A stretch of DNA of 55,084 nucleotides from Halocynthiibacter styelae (lineage in GTDB: Bacteria; Pseudomonadota; Alphaproteobacteria; Rhodobacterales; Rhodobacteraceae). Where the stretch lies: positions 1 through 55,084 of the forward strand of contig NZ_JADCKQ010000017.1 of the NCBI RefSeq assembly GCF_016123485.1, read 5' to 3'. How positions within the stretch are numbered: position 1 is the stretch's first letter; every line of letters begins with the position of its first letter. The notes beneath the pieces are model-generated. The model was not told where the DNA came from. It did no database searches and worked only from the letters and a program-made list of their open reading frames with translations. The translations under genes were made by a program, and so were the position numbers. Of the stretch, positions 7,724 through 18,348 are shown piece by piece.

Positions 7724-8126
7724 TTTGATTTCTCAGCAACAGGCGTGACCAATAAGTCGTCGAGCCCTTTTACAAGATCCGATAGAGCGACAAGTAACCC
7801 ACGAGTTGCCTTCCCATCTTGAAAGGCGCCGACAGTTTTAATGCCCTTTTCGTCTAATTTCTTAACCAACGATCGGGATGTGGTGTCGAGCTGTTTGGCC
7901 AGAGATGACACTTGGACGTGTGTTGCTTGAAATGCAGCAAGTGCTTCAGGGGTGATAATTCTCGACAGACCTCGGGAATGGCTACCGAGGTCATGCTCTA
8001 TCAAACCAGCGTCACACCAATGTGCAATACATTGCTCTTTCCAGCCTGTGATCGGGGCAACTTCTTGGACCGTCTACCCTCTAATTCAATGATTTCACCA
8101 ACGCATTGCACGTTCTCGAAGGTCAT
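7720..8126 (-). pseudogene. TniQ-C-like helix-turn-helix protein, frameshifted
   Basis: An ATG at 8126 overlaps the TnsA-like stop codon (ATGA) and opens a frame MTFENVQCVGEIIELEG. Homology then continues in the -1 frame from about 8077: TVQEVAPITGWKEQCIAHWC, DAGLIEHDL, RIITPEALAAFQATHVQVSS and so on to 7720. Joined, they give a protein of about 135 residues made of two HTH units, a MerR/HTH_17-like one and a second one. The arrangement resembles the C-terminal DNA-binding part of TniQ target-selection proteins (from memory of that family). The downstream part alone could start at TTG 8004 (94 residues). One missing base near 8077-8085 explains the break. No slippery heptamer is visible, so this is a mutation or a sequencing error rather than obvious programmed frameshifting. 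Confidence 0.55.
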
Positions 8127-8827
8127 AGGGGCAACCTCTCGAGCGAAATATGACGATTTTCTTGAGCAGATATAAGGGTTTTCACCCCAAGGCGGCTTTC
8201 ATGAAGTTCGGCATGTAAGACGCCTTGCGCTATCGCAGCAAGGATGAGATTTTGTGGAATCTGTTGGTTCGTGGTCAGCTCACCAATGGTTGCAGCCATC
8301 CCAGCTGCAGAAGCAACCATTCGCTGTTCAGCGCTGGAAAATTGGCAACTCTGATAGGGATGCAACAATCTGATGTTCTGACAAAAAACCTCTGGGAAGA
8401 AGGTTTCGTCGACCAGGACAAGCCGCAATCCATAGTTTTTCAAGATTGAGGGATATTCCAGCGCGTCAGGTGATCTTTCAATCAGCCGAGAATGCTTGGT
8501 CTCGATGAATACTATTCCTGTTTCGAGGGTGACCTCAAAATCTGGTGTGTAAGGGCGCGATTTGTACTCCAACCCCTCGAAAGAACGGTGAAGGTGAGCT
8601 TTGGTTGCGAAAACTCGTCCGGTACCCATTTCGATCGTCATGGGTTGAGGCCGAAAAGTCATCACTCTCGGATCAAGGGACAGAGATATTGCCATGCTGG
8701 TTTCAAGGCGAGTTTCCAGTTTGATGATGCCTGGGCTCTTTTTCAGCGAAATATTGTGGGCCTTTTTCATTTGTCCACGTTTGTGAATAGTCCGCGCCAC
8801 TGGGTCGGCTTGCTTGTCCACTCGCAT
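8123..8827 (-). CDS. TnsA-like endonuclease (PD-(D/E)XK fold)
   Basis: A 234-residue protein whose central part follows the TnsA N-terminal endonuclease pattern. Glutamates E38/E42 lie in KLETRLETSMA, a QP pair is at 61-62, D96 is in RPYTPDFEV, and E109-T-K111 is in VFIETKHSR. This is the acidic, YTPDF, ExK order used by TnsA to nick the 5' ends of Tn7-like transposons. The C-terminal half (from about 135) may be the winged-helix partner-binding part. A good ribosome site (AAAGGGAAAA) precedes the ATG. No TnsB, TnsC or full TniQ follows; instead a short HTH gene and a membrane gene are coupled to it. It could be a degenerate Tn7-like remnant or a nuclease recruited to another job, such as defence. 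Confidence 0.65.
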   Translation of the reverse strand: MRVDKQADPVARTIHKRGQMKKAHNISLKKSPGIIKLETRLETSMAISLSLDPRVMTFRPQPMTIEMGTGRVFATKAHLHRSFEGLEYKSRPYTPDFEVTLETGIVFIETKHSRLIERSPDALEYPSILKNYGLRLVLVDETFFPEVFCQNIRLLHPYQSCQFSSAEQRMVASAAGMAATIGELTTNQQIPQNLILAAIAQGVLHAELHESRLGVKTLISAQENRHISLERLPL

Positions 8828-8916
8828 ATTTTTCCCTTTCCTGATTCGGTTAGTAATACTAACATCAACATCAGAGATTTCGAAAATTTCGAAACAAACC
8901 GGTTTGAGAGCCCAAA
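8828..8916. promoter_or_regulatory. Divergent promoter with perfect 15-base palindrome
   Basis: The gap between the TnsA-like operon and the divergent PD-(D/E)XK gene contains GTTAGTAATACTAAC at 8849-8863. This is a perfect inverted repeat (7-bp arms, one central base). Its place about 22 bases from the TnsA-like start and 54 bases from the other start fits an operator controlling both directions. The HTH protein encoded in the operon is a possible ligand. Confidence 0.55.
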
Positions 8917-9735
8917 ATGACTGTGCAACAACCCCTCAAAGACATTGCCTCTGAAACGAACTGGATCACGTTCGCCAAGAAGCTTCGCACCGCTGTGAAA
9001 ATTCGGGAGGATTACGGCTTCAAAGATCTCGATGACATTCTCGACAGGGTTGCAGAGCTTCGTGGTCAGGACCGTGCCAGCCTAAGAAATCCGGTCTACG
9101 CTGAAAAATGGCTCGAGAAGAACGCACCTGATGTCCATGCAGCAGAACCGGAACACATCGCCATGACATCCGTTCTTAAACTGATCCTACTTGAGCGTAT
9201 GTCGGAAGTTGCAGTTTTAGAGTTCGCTCCAAAGGTATTTGATGGCACCGCAACCCGCTTAGAACTCAACCAAAAGATCGAACAAGCAAAGCGAAAAACT
9301 GATCAATCAGTGGGCGTTGGGCACGACCGGTGGCACAGAAAACGGGAGTATGAGGATTCTATCAAACGGTATCTTGAAAACAATACTGGAATCTTGGGCA
9401 AAGGTGGGAAGACCGTGCTGCGCCCTCGGAATAGATCGAAGCCAGTTCCCTGCGACTTTGAACTGCTGCGAAGCGGAATGCCAATTGCAGCAATAGAAAT
9501 AAAAAGTCACCGGCAGAAAATCACGCGCAAGTTCCAAGTAGAGACTTTGGCTGTGGCATCCCTTTTGCTCCGAGAGTTTCCAGAGACCTACATAATTGCA
9601 CCGACAAGCTGGGAACGCTCAATGCCATCGTTGATAGATTTGCGCGAACAGCTCAGCTTGCAGAACGTCAAGTTCGCAATCTTTGACGCAGAAATTGCCA
9701 ATGATCATCCTGAGAAGGCCCTACAAATACGATAG
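8917..9735 (+). CDS. Uncharacterised protein with PD-(D/E)XK-like nuclease motif
   Basis: A 272-residue soluble protein. The N-terminal ~130 residues are charged and helical, with no family I recognise. The C-terminal part has a nuclease-like series: E146 in REYEDSIK, D180 in VPCDFELL, and E194-I-K196 in AAIEIKSHR, followed by a mixed alpha/beta stretch. This resembles Mrr- or restriction-type PD-(D/E)XK domains. It is divergent from the TnsA-like gene and followed 68 bases later by a DEDDh exonuclease gene, giving three nuclease-like proteins within 2.5 kb. Its base composition is AT-richer than the core genes nearby. The nuclease call rests only on motif spacing. Confidence 0.5.
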   Translation: MTVQQPLKDIASETNWITFAKKLRTAVKIREDYGFKDLDDILDRVAELRGQDRASLRNPVYAEKWLEKNAPDVHAAEPEHIAMTSVLKLILLERMSEVAVLEFAPKVFDGTATRLELNQKIEQAKRKTDQSVGVGHDRWHRKREYEDSIKRYLENNTGILGKGGKTVLRPRNRSKPVPCDFELLRSGMPIAAIEIKSHRQKITRKFQVETLAVASLLLREFPETYIIAPTSWERSMPSLIDLREQLSLQNVKFAIFDAEIANDHPEKALQIR

Positions 9736-9803
9736 AGGCACCGAACTGCATGGCCCGAGACTTATTTTGAAAACCTCGCACATCCGAGCGGACAACATGC
9801 ACG

Positions 9804-10451
9804 GTGAGAACGATGGACAAAGATGAACTCAACGAGATTGCCAAAATGTTGGGAGAGCCTGGCCCCAACGAAGAGCTATTCTTTGCGCGACGTCGCGCGC
9901 TTGGCCTTGGAGCTGGTCTCGATGAAAACGGCGAGATAGTTAGTGTAGGAGGGCCGGTCTTTATCGATTTTGAGGCATCCTCCTTGAGCCAAGATAGCTG
10001 GCCAATTGAAGTCGGGGTGGCATGGCTTAACGAGACGAAAGTTGTCATTGAAAGCAAGCTCATTCAGCCAAGGCCAGATTGGTTGGAAAGTGACTGGAAC
10101 GCGGAAAGTCAGAACGTTCACGGCATTCAGAGATCTGAGCTTGATGATGCATCACCGCCGGACGACGTGGCCAAATGGCTGTTGGAAACAGTTGGAGGCA
10201 GGCCATTGTTTTCAGACGCGCCTAAATTCGATCAGCGCTGGCTGAATCGTCTACTCAACCAACCTAGCCCAGAGATCTCTGACTTCGAAGGAGCGGTACC
10301 AGAAGGAATTTCTAAACCTTCAAACGCAATAGATTTAGAGCGAGGCATAAAGGAAATGCTATCGCAGGAACATCAAGAGCGATTTGACGTCATCGTTCTT
10401 GATGTCGAAGCACCCAATAAAACTAAGAAATCAGGCGAACAGCAGCCGTAG
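9804..10451 (+). CDS. DEDDh-type 3'-5' exonuclease (DnaQ/RNase T-like)
   Basis: A protein of 215 residues counted from GTG 9804, or 212 from ATG 9813, which has GGTGAG upstream and is perhaps the true start. The RNase H-fold exonuclease motifs are intact: D55-F-E57 in VFIDFEAS, the VHGI segment at 106-109, D143 in APKFDQRW, and H190-x4-D195 in EHQERFD. Such enzymes remove nucleotides from 3' ends using two metal ions. Short stand-alone forms occur in repair, RNA trimming and mobile islands. A 50-residue N-terminal extension precedes the catalytic core. It is probably co-transcribed with the upstream PD-(D/E)XK-like gene. Its partner and substrate are unknown. Confidence 0.72.
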   Translation: MRTMDKDELNEIAKMLGEPGPNEELFFARRRALGLGAGLDENGEIVSVGGPVFIDFEASSLSQDSWPIEVGVAWLNETKVVIESKLIQPRPDWLESDWNAESQNVHGIQRSELDDASPPDDVAKWLLETVGGRPLFSDAPKFDQRWLNRLLNQPSPEISDFEGAVPEGISKPSNAIDLERGIKEMLSQEHQERFDVIVLDVEAPNKTKKSGEQQP

Positions 10452-10628
10452 TGAATTCCCGCTTTCCGCCCAAACGGCAGAATGGACGGTCAGGAATTTT
10501 CATCTATCTGACATTCGGTGCAATCTGCAGAAAACCGCTTCAGGCAGCTCGGTTCAAATGAATGAAACAAGCTGCCCGAGTGCAAATTTATACTCTAAGT
10601 GCAAAGTTATGCCCGAACCTACAGAAAA
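10452..10628. other. Intergenic junction between accessory island and gyrB
   Basis: 177 bases separate the convergent exonuclease and gyrB genes. A 7-bp inverted repeat (GGCAGCT at 10543-10549, AGCTGCC at 10570-10576) has a long 20-base loop and no T-run, so it is not a convincing terminator. The change to core-like composition occurs here, making it the likely right border of the island. Confidence 0.4.
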
Positions 10629-13064
<2,436 letters not shown>

Positions 13065-13123
13065 TTAGCGATTTTTATAGCCGATTTCATCAAGGGTGTC
13101 ACGCGGATCGCAACAGATTTATG

Positions 13124-13744
13124 TCAGGTGAAAGGGATCACCAGACCAACCCCGATCAGAAGCCAGCCCGCGATGATATTCATGCGCCTGATTGCCCCTG
13201 GCGTGGTCACCAGACGACGCATCCGATCGACAAAAAGCGCAAAGAACGTGTTACCCACCAGCGGCACCAGCATAGAGACCAGACAGATCGCAACGATGTC
13301 TGGTGTGGTGATTTGTGTCAGATCAAAAAAGCCTGGCAGAATGCCCATATAAAACAGGATCGCCTTGGGGTTTGCCATAATCACAATGACACCTGCAACA
13401 AACCCCGCCCAGACACCAGGAGCCGTCAGGCGGCTGTTCTGGTCGATTTCACGGTCAGCATTCCGGATCAACATCACGCCCATCCAGACAAAAAACGCCA
13501 CTGCAACCCAGCGCAGGATCAGCATAAAGCCGGAAATTTCCTGTACCAGCCAACTGACACCAAGCACCGCCAGAAAAGGCCAGATCGCATCGCCGATGAC
13601 AACACCAAAGGCCAGCGGCCAGGCCGACCGGAACCCACCCGACATGCCCCGCGCAATGATCGCAACCCAGACAGGGCCAGGCGTCAGAAAAAGCACGCCC
13701 ACCGCACAGGCATAGAGAAACAGTTCCCAGACGGTCAGAGTCAT
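13124..13744 (-). CDS. LysE/RhtB-family amino-acid exporter
   Basis: A 206-residue inner-membrane protein with about six hydrophobic segments. The conserved start is FLTPGPVWVAIIARGMSGG, followed by AWPLAFGVVIGDAIW and NPKAILFYMGILPGFFD, the fingerprint of the LysE/RhtB translocators that export amino acids or their derivatives. The ATG overlaps the stop of the nucleotidyltransferase gene (ATGA), so the two are translationally coupled. A longer frame starting inside the upstream gene is not needed. The substrate cannot be predicted. Confidence 0.85.
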   Translation of the reverse strand: MTLTVWELFLYACAVGVLFLTPGPVWVAIIARGMSGGFRSAWPLAFGVVIGDAIWPFLAVLGVSWLVQEISGFMLILRWVAVAFFVWMGVMLIRNADREIDQNSRLTAPGVWAGFVAGVIVIMANPKAILFYMGILPGFFDLTQITTPDIVAICLVSMLVPLVGNTFFALFVDRMRRLVTTPGAIRRMNIIAGWLLIGVGLVIPFT

Positions 13745-14559
13745 CTGAACGCCTCCTGCGTCCATTTCATATGCAGGTGGTCAGCCTGCTGCCACAGGGC
13801 ATCGCAGGATTTGTCACTGCGGGTTGCGGCCAGCCAATCACGCGCCAACGCTTCTTCCTCTGCAACAAGTGTCACCAGGCTTTCAGCGACGGATGTAACA
13901 AAGGCCTTTTCACGCGCCTGTTTTTTCTGTTCTGTCAGTTCTGCAAGATCCTTTTGCACCCGTTCCGTGAGATCACACCCGGCAACCAGGACATCCATAT
14001 TCATCGGCGCAACAGCCTTATCATGCAGGCGCATCCAACGCAAAGCCAGCGTCGGTCGCAAAATATAGAAATAGCGCTTCAGCCTGACTTCACCATCCGG
14101 CCCATACAAACGACTTTGCTGACGCTCCATCAAGGAAAGGTAGTGCCAGGTGACAGACCGGCGATCGAGGGCGACACGACAAAAATCCGTCAGATCCTGA
14201 ACCGCCTCAGGCACAGCAGAATAAACAATCGGCGACTGCAACCATTCCGGCACAACGGCATTTGATCCCATAATCAACTGAAGCGTTTTGGAAAGTTCCC
14301 AACCTGAAATATCAAGCTCGTCATCTATAGGACGCTCAACCACATCGCGCTTCTTTTGCAGGGACAAGTGCCAGTCCAGCGGCCGCGCGTAAACAAAGCG
14401 CACGTCATAATCACTGTCCGGGCTGTGGAACCCCCAGGCGCGCGACCCGGATTCAATCGCGAACAAGACCCGGATATTTTCCTCAGCCTCGATATCTTTC
14501 ATCCGGGCTTTAATCAGTTCCTGCATCTGCGGGGAAACAACATCAGGTAATATCGACAT
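13741..14559 (-). CDS. Nucleotidyltransferase of the RlaP / COG3541 type
   Basis: A 272-residue protein with a polymerase-beta-type nucleotidyltransferase core near the N-terminus: GSRAWGFHSPDSDYDVRFVY, the G-S-R...S-D-x-D signature carrying two metal-binding aspartates. A helical region with YFYILRPTLALRWM follows. This matches the predicted nucleotidyltransferases (COG3541, RlaP) sometimes linked to RNA ligase repair; the function is unproved. The chosen ATG (MSILPDVV) overlaps the end of recF by 17 bases. Upstream in-frame ATGs at 14571 and 14577 overlap further. Its place between recF and gyrB and coupling to a LysE gene are unusual. Confidence 0.72.
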   Translation of the reverse strand: MSILPDVVSPQMQELIKARMKDIEAEENIRVLFAIESGSRAWGFHSPDSDYDVRFVYARPLDWHLSLQKKRDVVERPIDDELDISGWELSKTLQLIMGSNAVVPEWLQSPIVYSAVPEAVQDLTDFCRVALDRRSVTWHYLSLMERQQSRLYGPDGEVRLKRYFYILRPTLALRWMRLHDKAVAPMNMDVLVAGCDLTERVQKDLAELTEQKKQAREKAFVTSVAESLVTLVAEEEALARDWLAATRSDKSCDALWQQADHLHMKWTQEAFR

Positions 14560-15649
14560 AACTCGTTCCATTCTCATCCCCAACACAAAGCCGCATGGCA
14601 TCCGGTGTAAGGCTGTCAAAAAGTTCCGCACCGGTCCCGGTCATGAAGGCCTGGGCGCCAAGGGCGGTGATTTCGTGATAAAGGGCGGCCCGGCGGGCAG
14701 CGTCAAGATGTGCAGCGACTTCATCCAGCAGAAGAATGGGAGGCGCGCCAAAAGATTGGGCAAGTGCGCGACCATTGGCAAGGATAAGCGAGATCAGCAG
14801 GGCTTTCTGCTCACCGGTTGAGCATTCTTTGGCGGCCACGCCTTTTGCGGAAAAGATCGCAGACAGATCCGCACGATGCGGACCCACAAGGGTACGTCCG
14901 GCGGCAAGATCGCGCGGGCGAGAGGTAACGAAAACCTCTGCCAGCGCATCAACGCCCTCGGCCTGCTCCGCTCCTTCCGGCATGATGATGGCAAGTTCAG
15001 ACCGCGGAAATTCCGTTTCTGCCCCCGCCTGCGCCAGGGCAATAGCTGCAATTGTATCTGCGCGCGCGGATTGGATCGCAGCCCCGGCCTCAGCCATCTG
15101 AACCTCAAGTGCACGATACCAGTGCGGATCACGGATCTGATCTTTCAGCAGGCGATTGCGTTCGCGCATGGCTTTTTCATAGGTCAGCGTGTTCTGTGCG
15201 TGCGCCGGATCAAAACTAAGCACCATTCGATCCAGAAACCGCCGCCGTCCATCTGCACCCTCAAGCCAGAGGCGATCCATTGAAGGCACCAGCCAGAGAA
15301 CACGGGCGATTTTACCAAGCGCCACCTGTGAGGCCGCCTTGCCATCAATACGCACATTGCGCCCCTGCCCGCCCTCAAGCCAGGTTTCGATTTCGTGGAC
15401 TTGTGAAAGGCTTTGCAATTCAGCCGCAATCTTCCAGCCAAGGCTTTCCGGTTTGCGGATCATATCATCGCTTGCCGCCCGGCGCAGGCCGCGACCGGGG
15501 GAAAGCATGGAAATCGCTTCGATGATATTGGTTTTCCCCGCACCATTGGGCCCATAGATCGCAACAGGCCCGGGCGCGCAGTCAATATTCAGTGCTTTGT
15601 GAGAGCGGAAATGCGAAAGCCTGAGCTTCCGCAGGGCAAGCCCCGACAC
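14543..15649 (-). CDS. recF: DNA replication and repair protein RecF
   Basis: A 368-residue SMC-like ATPase that loads RecA at single-strand gaps with RecO and RecR. Walker A is GPNGAGKTN at about residues 34-42. The conserved LSHFRSH precedes it. The signature STGEQKALLISLILANGRAL and Walker B ILLLDEVAAHLD lie near the C-terminus. Length matches the family. The start is 8 bases after the dnaN stop, so dnaN and recF are probably one operon. Confidence 0.97.
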   Translation of the reverse strand: MSGLALRKLRLSHFRSHKALNIDCAPGPVAIYGPNGAGKTNIIEAISMLSPGRGLRRAASDDMIRKPESLGWKIAAELQSLSQVHEIETWLEGGQGRNVRIDGKAASQVALGKIARVLWLVPSMDRLWLEGADGRRRFLDRMVLSFDPAHAQNTLTYEKAMRERNRLLKDQIRDPHWYRALEVQMAEAGAAIQSARADTIAAIALAQAGAETEFPRSELAIIMPEGAEQAEGVDALAEVFVTSRPRDLAAGRTLVGPHRADLSAIFSAKGVAAKECSTGEQKALLISLILANGRALAQSFGAPPILLLDEVAAHLDAARRAALYHEITALGAQAFMTGTGAELFDSLTPDAMRLCVGDENGTSYVDIT

Positions 15650-15657
15650 AAATCACA

Positions 15658-16776
15658 TCACACGCGCATAGGCATCACGACATAGATCGCAGAGGTGTCA
15701 TTGCCTTCGCGCATCAAGGTCGGGTCACCAGCAGAGTTGAACAGGAACACCGCGTTTTCACGATCCACCTGGTTGGCAATTTCCAGCAGGTATTTCGCGT
15801 TAAAGCCAATTTCCAGGCGCTCGTCGCCATAAGCGACGGCCAGTTCTTCTTCCGCTGCGCCGCTGTCCGGCGCATTGACGGAAAGAACCAGGCGGTCTTC
15901 ATCCAGCGCCAGTTTCACGGCCCGGGAACGTTCAGAAGACACAGTTGCCACTCGATCCACGGCCTTCGCGAAATCAGAAGCATCCACTTCCATCTTTCGG
16001 GTGTTGCCCTGTGGAATCACGCGGGTGTAATCCGGGAAGGTGCCGTCGATGACTTTGGATGTCAGGGTGATATCCGGGGTTGCGAAACGCACTTTGGTTT
16101 CAGACACGGACACAGCGATCTGCATATCATCATCATCCAGAAGTTTGCGCAGCTCACCCACGGTTTTGCGGGGCACAATCACACCAGGCATTTCCAGTGC
16201 ATCTGCAGGCATTTCTGCATCAATACGCGCCAGACGGTGGCCATCGGTCGCAACACAACGCAAAACCTTGCCTTCTTCACCATCCGCGATGTGCATGTAG
16301 ACACCGTTCAGGTAATAGCGGGTTTCCTCAGTGGAAATTGCGAATTTTGCTTTGTCGAACAGACGGCGCAAATCCGGTGCTTTGGCACTGAAGTTTGCAG
16401 AATACTCAGATGTTGCCATCACAGGAAAATCTTCGCGCGGCAGAGTTGCCAGAGAGAAATTCGAACGCCCCGCCTCAACCGTGATACGGCCCGCTGCAGG
16501 ATCTTCAGTCAGGGTCACAAGCGCACCATCAGGAAGTTTGCGCACGATTTCATGCAGCGTGACCGCGGAAACTGTAGTCGCACCCGCACGTTCGACCTGG
16601 GCGACGGTTTTATCAACCACCTCGATATCAAGGTCAGTCGCGCGAAAACTGGCAATGTCGCCTTCGGCTTCGATCAGAACATTTGCAAGGATCGGAATAG
16701 TATTGCGGCGCTCAACAACTGATTGGGCCTGCGACACGGCTTTCAGAAGGGCTGCGCGCTCGATGCTGAGTTTCAT
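15658..16776 (-). CDS. dnaN: DNA polymerase III beta sliding clamp
   Basis: A 372-residue clamp that tethers the replicative polymerase. The start MKLSIERAALLKAVSQAQ and the internal motifs ATDGHRLARIDAEMP, NAKYLLEIANQV and the C-terminal YVVMPMRV are classic DnaN. AAGGAGCACCGGA gives a strong ribosome site for this ATG; the 18-residue in-frame extension upstream lacks one and is excluded. It follows dnaA after a 151-base gap containing the dnaA terminator, so it has its own promoter or depends on read-through. Confidence 0.98.
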   Translation of the reverse strand: MKLSIERAALLKAVSQAQSVVERRNTIPILANVLIEAEGDIASFRATDLDIEVVDKTVAQVERAGATTVSAVTLHEIVRKLPDGALVTLTEDPAAGRITVEAGRSNFSLATLPREDFPVMATSEYSANFSAKAPDLRRLFDKAKFAISTEETRYYLNGVYMHIADGEEGKVLRCVATDGHRLARIDAEMPADALEMPGVIVPRKTVGELRKLLDDDDMQIAVSVSETKVRFATPDITLTSKVIDGTFPDYTRVIPQGNTRKMEVDASDFAKAVDRVATVSSERSRAVKLALDEDRLVLSVNAPDSGAAEEELAVAYGDERLEIGFNAKYLLEIANQVDRENAVFLFNSAGDPTLMREGNDTSAIYVVMPMRV

Positions 16777-16874
16777 TCCGGTGCTCCTTGTTAATCGGGT
16801 CAACCCGCCGGGACGCTGACTGTAGCGCATCCCCGCGACCCGTTAAATCGTTTTTTCGGAATGTCCAATGGAAA

Positions 16875-16898
16875 GGCCGGGGCGTCAAGACCCCGGCC
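16875..16898 (-). terminator. Hairpin terminator downstream of dnaA
   Basis: Perfect 8-bp arms GGCCGGGG and CCCCGGCC with an 8-base loop lie 30 bases past the dnaA stop, followed on the coding strand by TTTCC. The GC-rich stem and short T-run fit an intrinsic or partial terminator separating dnaA from dnaN. Confidence 0.72.
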
Positions 16899-16927
16899 CT
16901 TAATCCGTTGCAATTCTGTGGCAAAAA

Positions 16928-18316
16928 TCAGGCTTCGAGCGCCCGACGCAACAGTTCCAGATCATCTTCGATCTGAGAATCCGAAATTCGCAGCTCTTCG
17001 ATACGTTTTACACCATGCATAACCGTGGTGTGGTCGCGGCCACCAAAGCGACGCCCGATGTCCGGCAGAGAACGGGAAGTCAGCTGCTTGGCCAGATACA
17101 TTGCGACCTGACGTGGGCGGGCGATTGTGCGCACACGGCGCGGGCCGATCATCTCGGACAGGCGAATGTTGTAGTGTTCCGCGACTTTACGCTGAATTTC
17201 GTCAACTGTGATCTTACGATCCGAGGTGCGCAAAACATCAGCCAGGCAATCCTGTGCCAGTTCAAGTGTGACTTCCCGGCCAACAAGCGACCCGAAAGCA
17301 AACAGACGGGTCAATGCGCCTTCAAGAACACGAACATTAGTGGAAATCCGGTGCGCGAGGAATTCAAGAACACCATCCGCGATGTGCAGGGATGGATCTT
17401 TCAGCATGTGCTGTTCGGTCTTATGCTGCAGAATGCCCAGGCGCAGTTCATAATCTGTCGGATGCAGATCCACGACCAGGCCGCTTTGCAGACGAGAGCG
17501 AATGCGATCTTCCAGTTCCTTGATCTCACCCGGGGCACGATCTGCGGAAATGATGATCTGCTTGTTCTGATCAACCAGTGCGTTGAAGGTATGGAAGAAT
17601 TCTTCCTGTGTAGAACCTTTTCCGGCGATGAACTGAACGTCATCCACCATCAAAATATCCACAGCACGGAAGATCTGCTTGAAATCCATCATCTTCTTGT
17701 CGCGCAGAGCCTGCACGAACTTATACATGAACTGTTCTGCAGACAGGTACACAACATTCAGATCAGGGCGTTGCGTCCGCAGTTGATTTGCAATCGCGTG
17801 CATCAGGTGCGTTTTACCAAGACCAACACCGCCATAAAGGAACAGCGGATTGAAGGCCACTTCGCCACCTTCGGCAACACGGCGTGCCGCTGCATGGGCC
17901 AATTCGTTCGGCTTACCAACGACAAAACTGTCAAACGTAAATCGCGCATCAAGAGGCGCACCAGGAACCGTACCCGTAGAACGGGCAACTGCAGCCTTTT
18001 TACGCGGAGCAGAAGACACAGGTACTTCGGATATCTGTTCTGCCTTTGGCGCTGTCGCGCGCTTCGGTGAACGTGCAGCATTCACCGAAAATTCCAGACG
18101 GCTTACGGCCTGCCCGCTGCTTTTCAGCAGCTGAACAATGTCATCGCCAAAATTGCGAGACACCCAGTTCCCCATAAAATTCGTCGGCACACGGAAGACA
18201 GCCACACCATTGTCCAGACCGGAGAGCTCAAGCGGCTCAATCCAGTTGACATAGTTGTTCTTTCCAACGGTAGCTTCGAGGTCTTCTCTGATATCGACCC
18301 AGGATTGGTTTATCAT
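16928..18316 (-). CDS. dnaA: Chromosomal replication initiator DnaA
   Basis: A 462-residue AAA+ initiator that binds DnaA boxes and melts the origin. Domain I begins SWVDIREDLEATVGKNNYVN. The AAA+ domain has Walker A GGVGLGKTHL and Walker B VDILMVDDVQFIAGK. Domain IV carries the box-recognition motif GGRDHTTVMHGVKRI. The ATG at 18316 (MINQSWVD) gives the family N-terminus; a GTG at 18364 would overlap the rhodanese gene by 16 bases and add residues not found in relatives. The ribosome site is weak. The gene lies 32 bases after the rhodanese stop and may share its transcript. Confidence 0.97.
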   Translation of the reverse strand: MINQSWVDIREDLEATVGKNNYVNWIEPLELSGLDNGVAVFRVPTNFMGNWVSRNFGDDIVQLLKSSGQAVSRLEFSVNAARSPKRATAPKAEQISEVPVSSAPRKKAAVARSTGTVPGAPLDARFTFDSFVVGKPNELAHAAARRVAEGGEVAFNPLFLYGGVGLGKTHLMHAIANQLRTQRPDLNVVYLSAEQFMYKFVQALRDKKMMDFKQIFRAVDILMVDDVQFIAGKGSTQEEFFHTFNALVDQNKQIIISADRAPGEIKELEDRIRSRLQSGLVVDLHPTDYELRLGILQHKTEQHMLKDPSLHIADGVLEFLAHRISTNVRVLEGALTRLFAFGSLVGREVTLELAQDCLADVLRTSDRKITVDEIQRKVAEHYNIRLSEMIGPRRVRTIARPRQVAMYLAKQLTSRSLPDIGRRFGGRDHTTVMHGVKRIEELRISDSQIEDDLELLRRALEA

Positions 18317-18348
18317 TATTTTTATACCCGCTTCGTCAACGTCCAAAT

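Noticed and set aside
7349-7822. 157-codon plus-strand frame in the island flank
   Set aside because: It runs antisense through the membrane-peptide and HTH genes, and its product resembles nothing; the minus-strand genes have proper overlaps and starts.
10543-10576. Inverted repeat between exonuclease and gyrB as terminator
   Set aside because: The 20-base loop and lack of a T-run make an intrinsic terminator unlikely.
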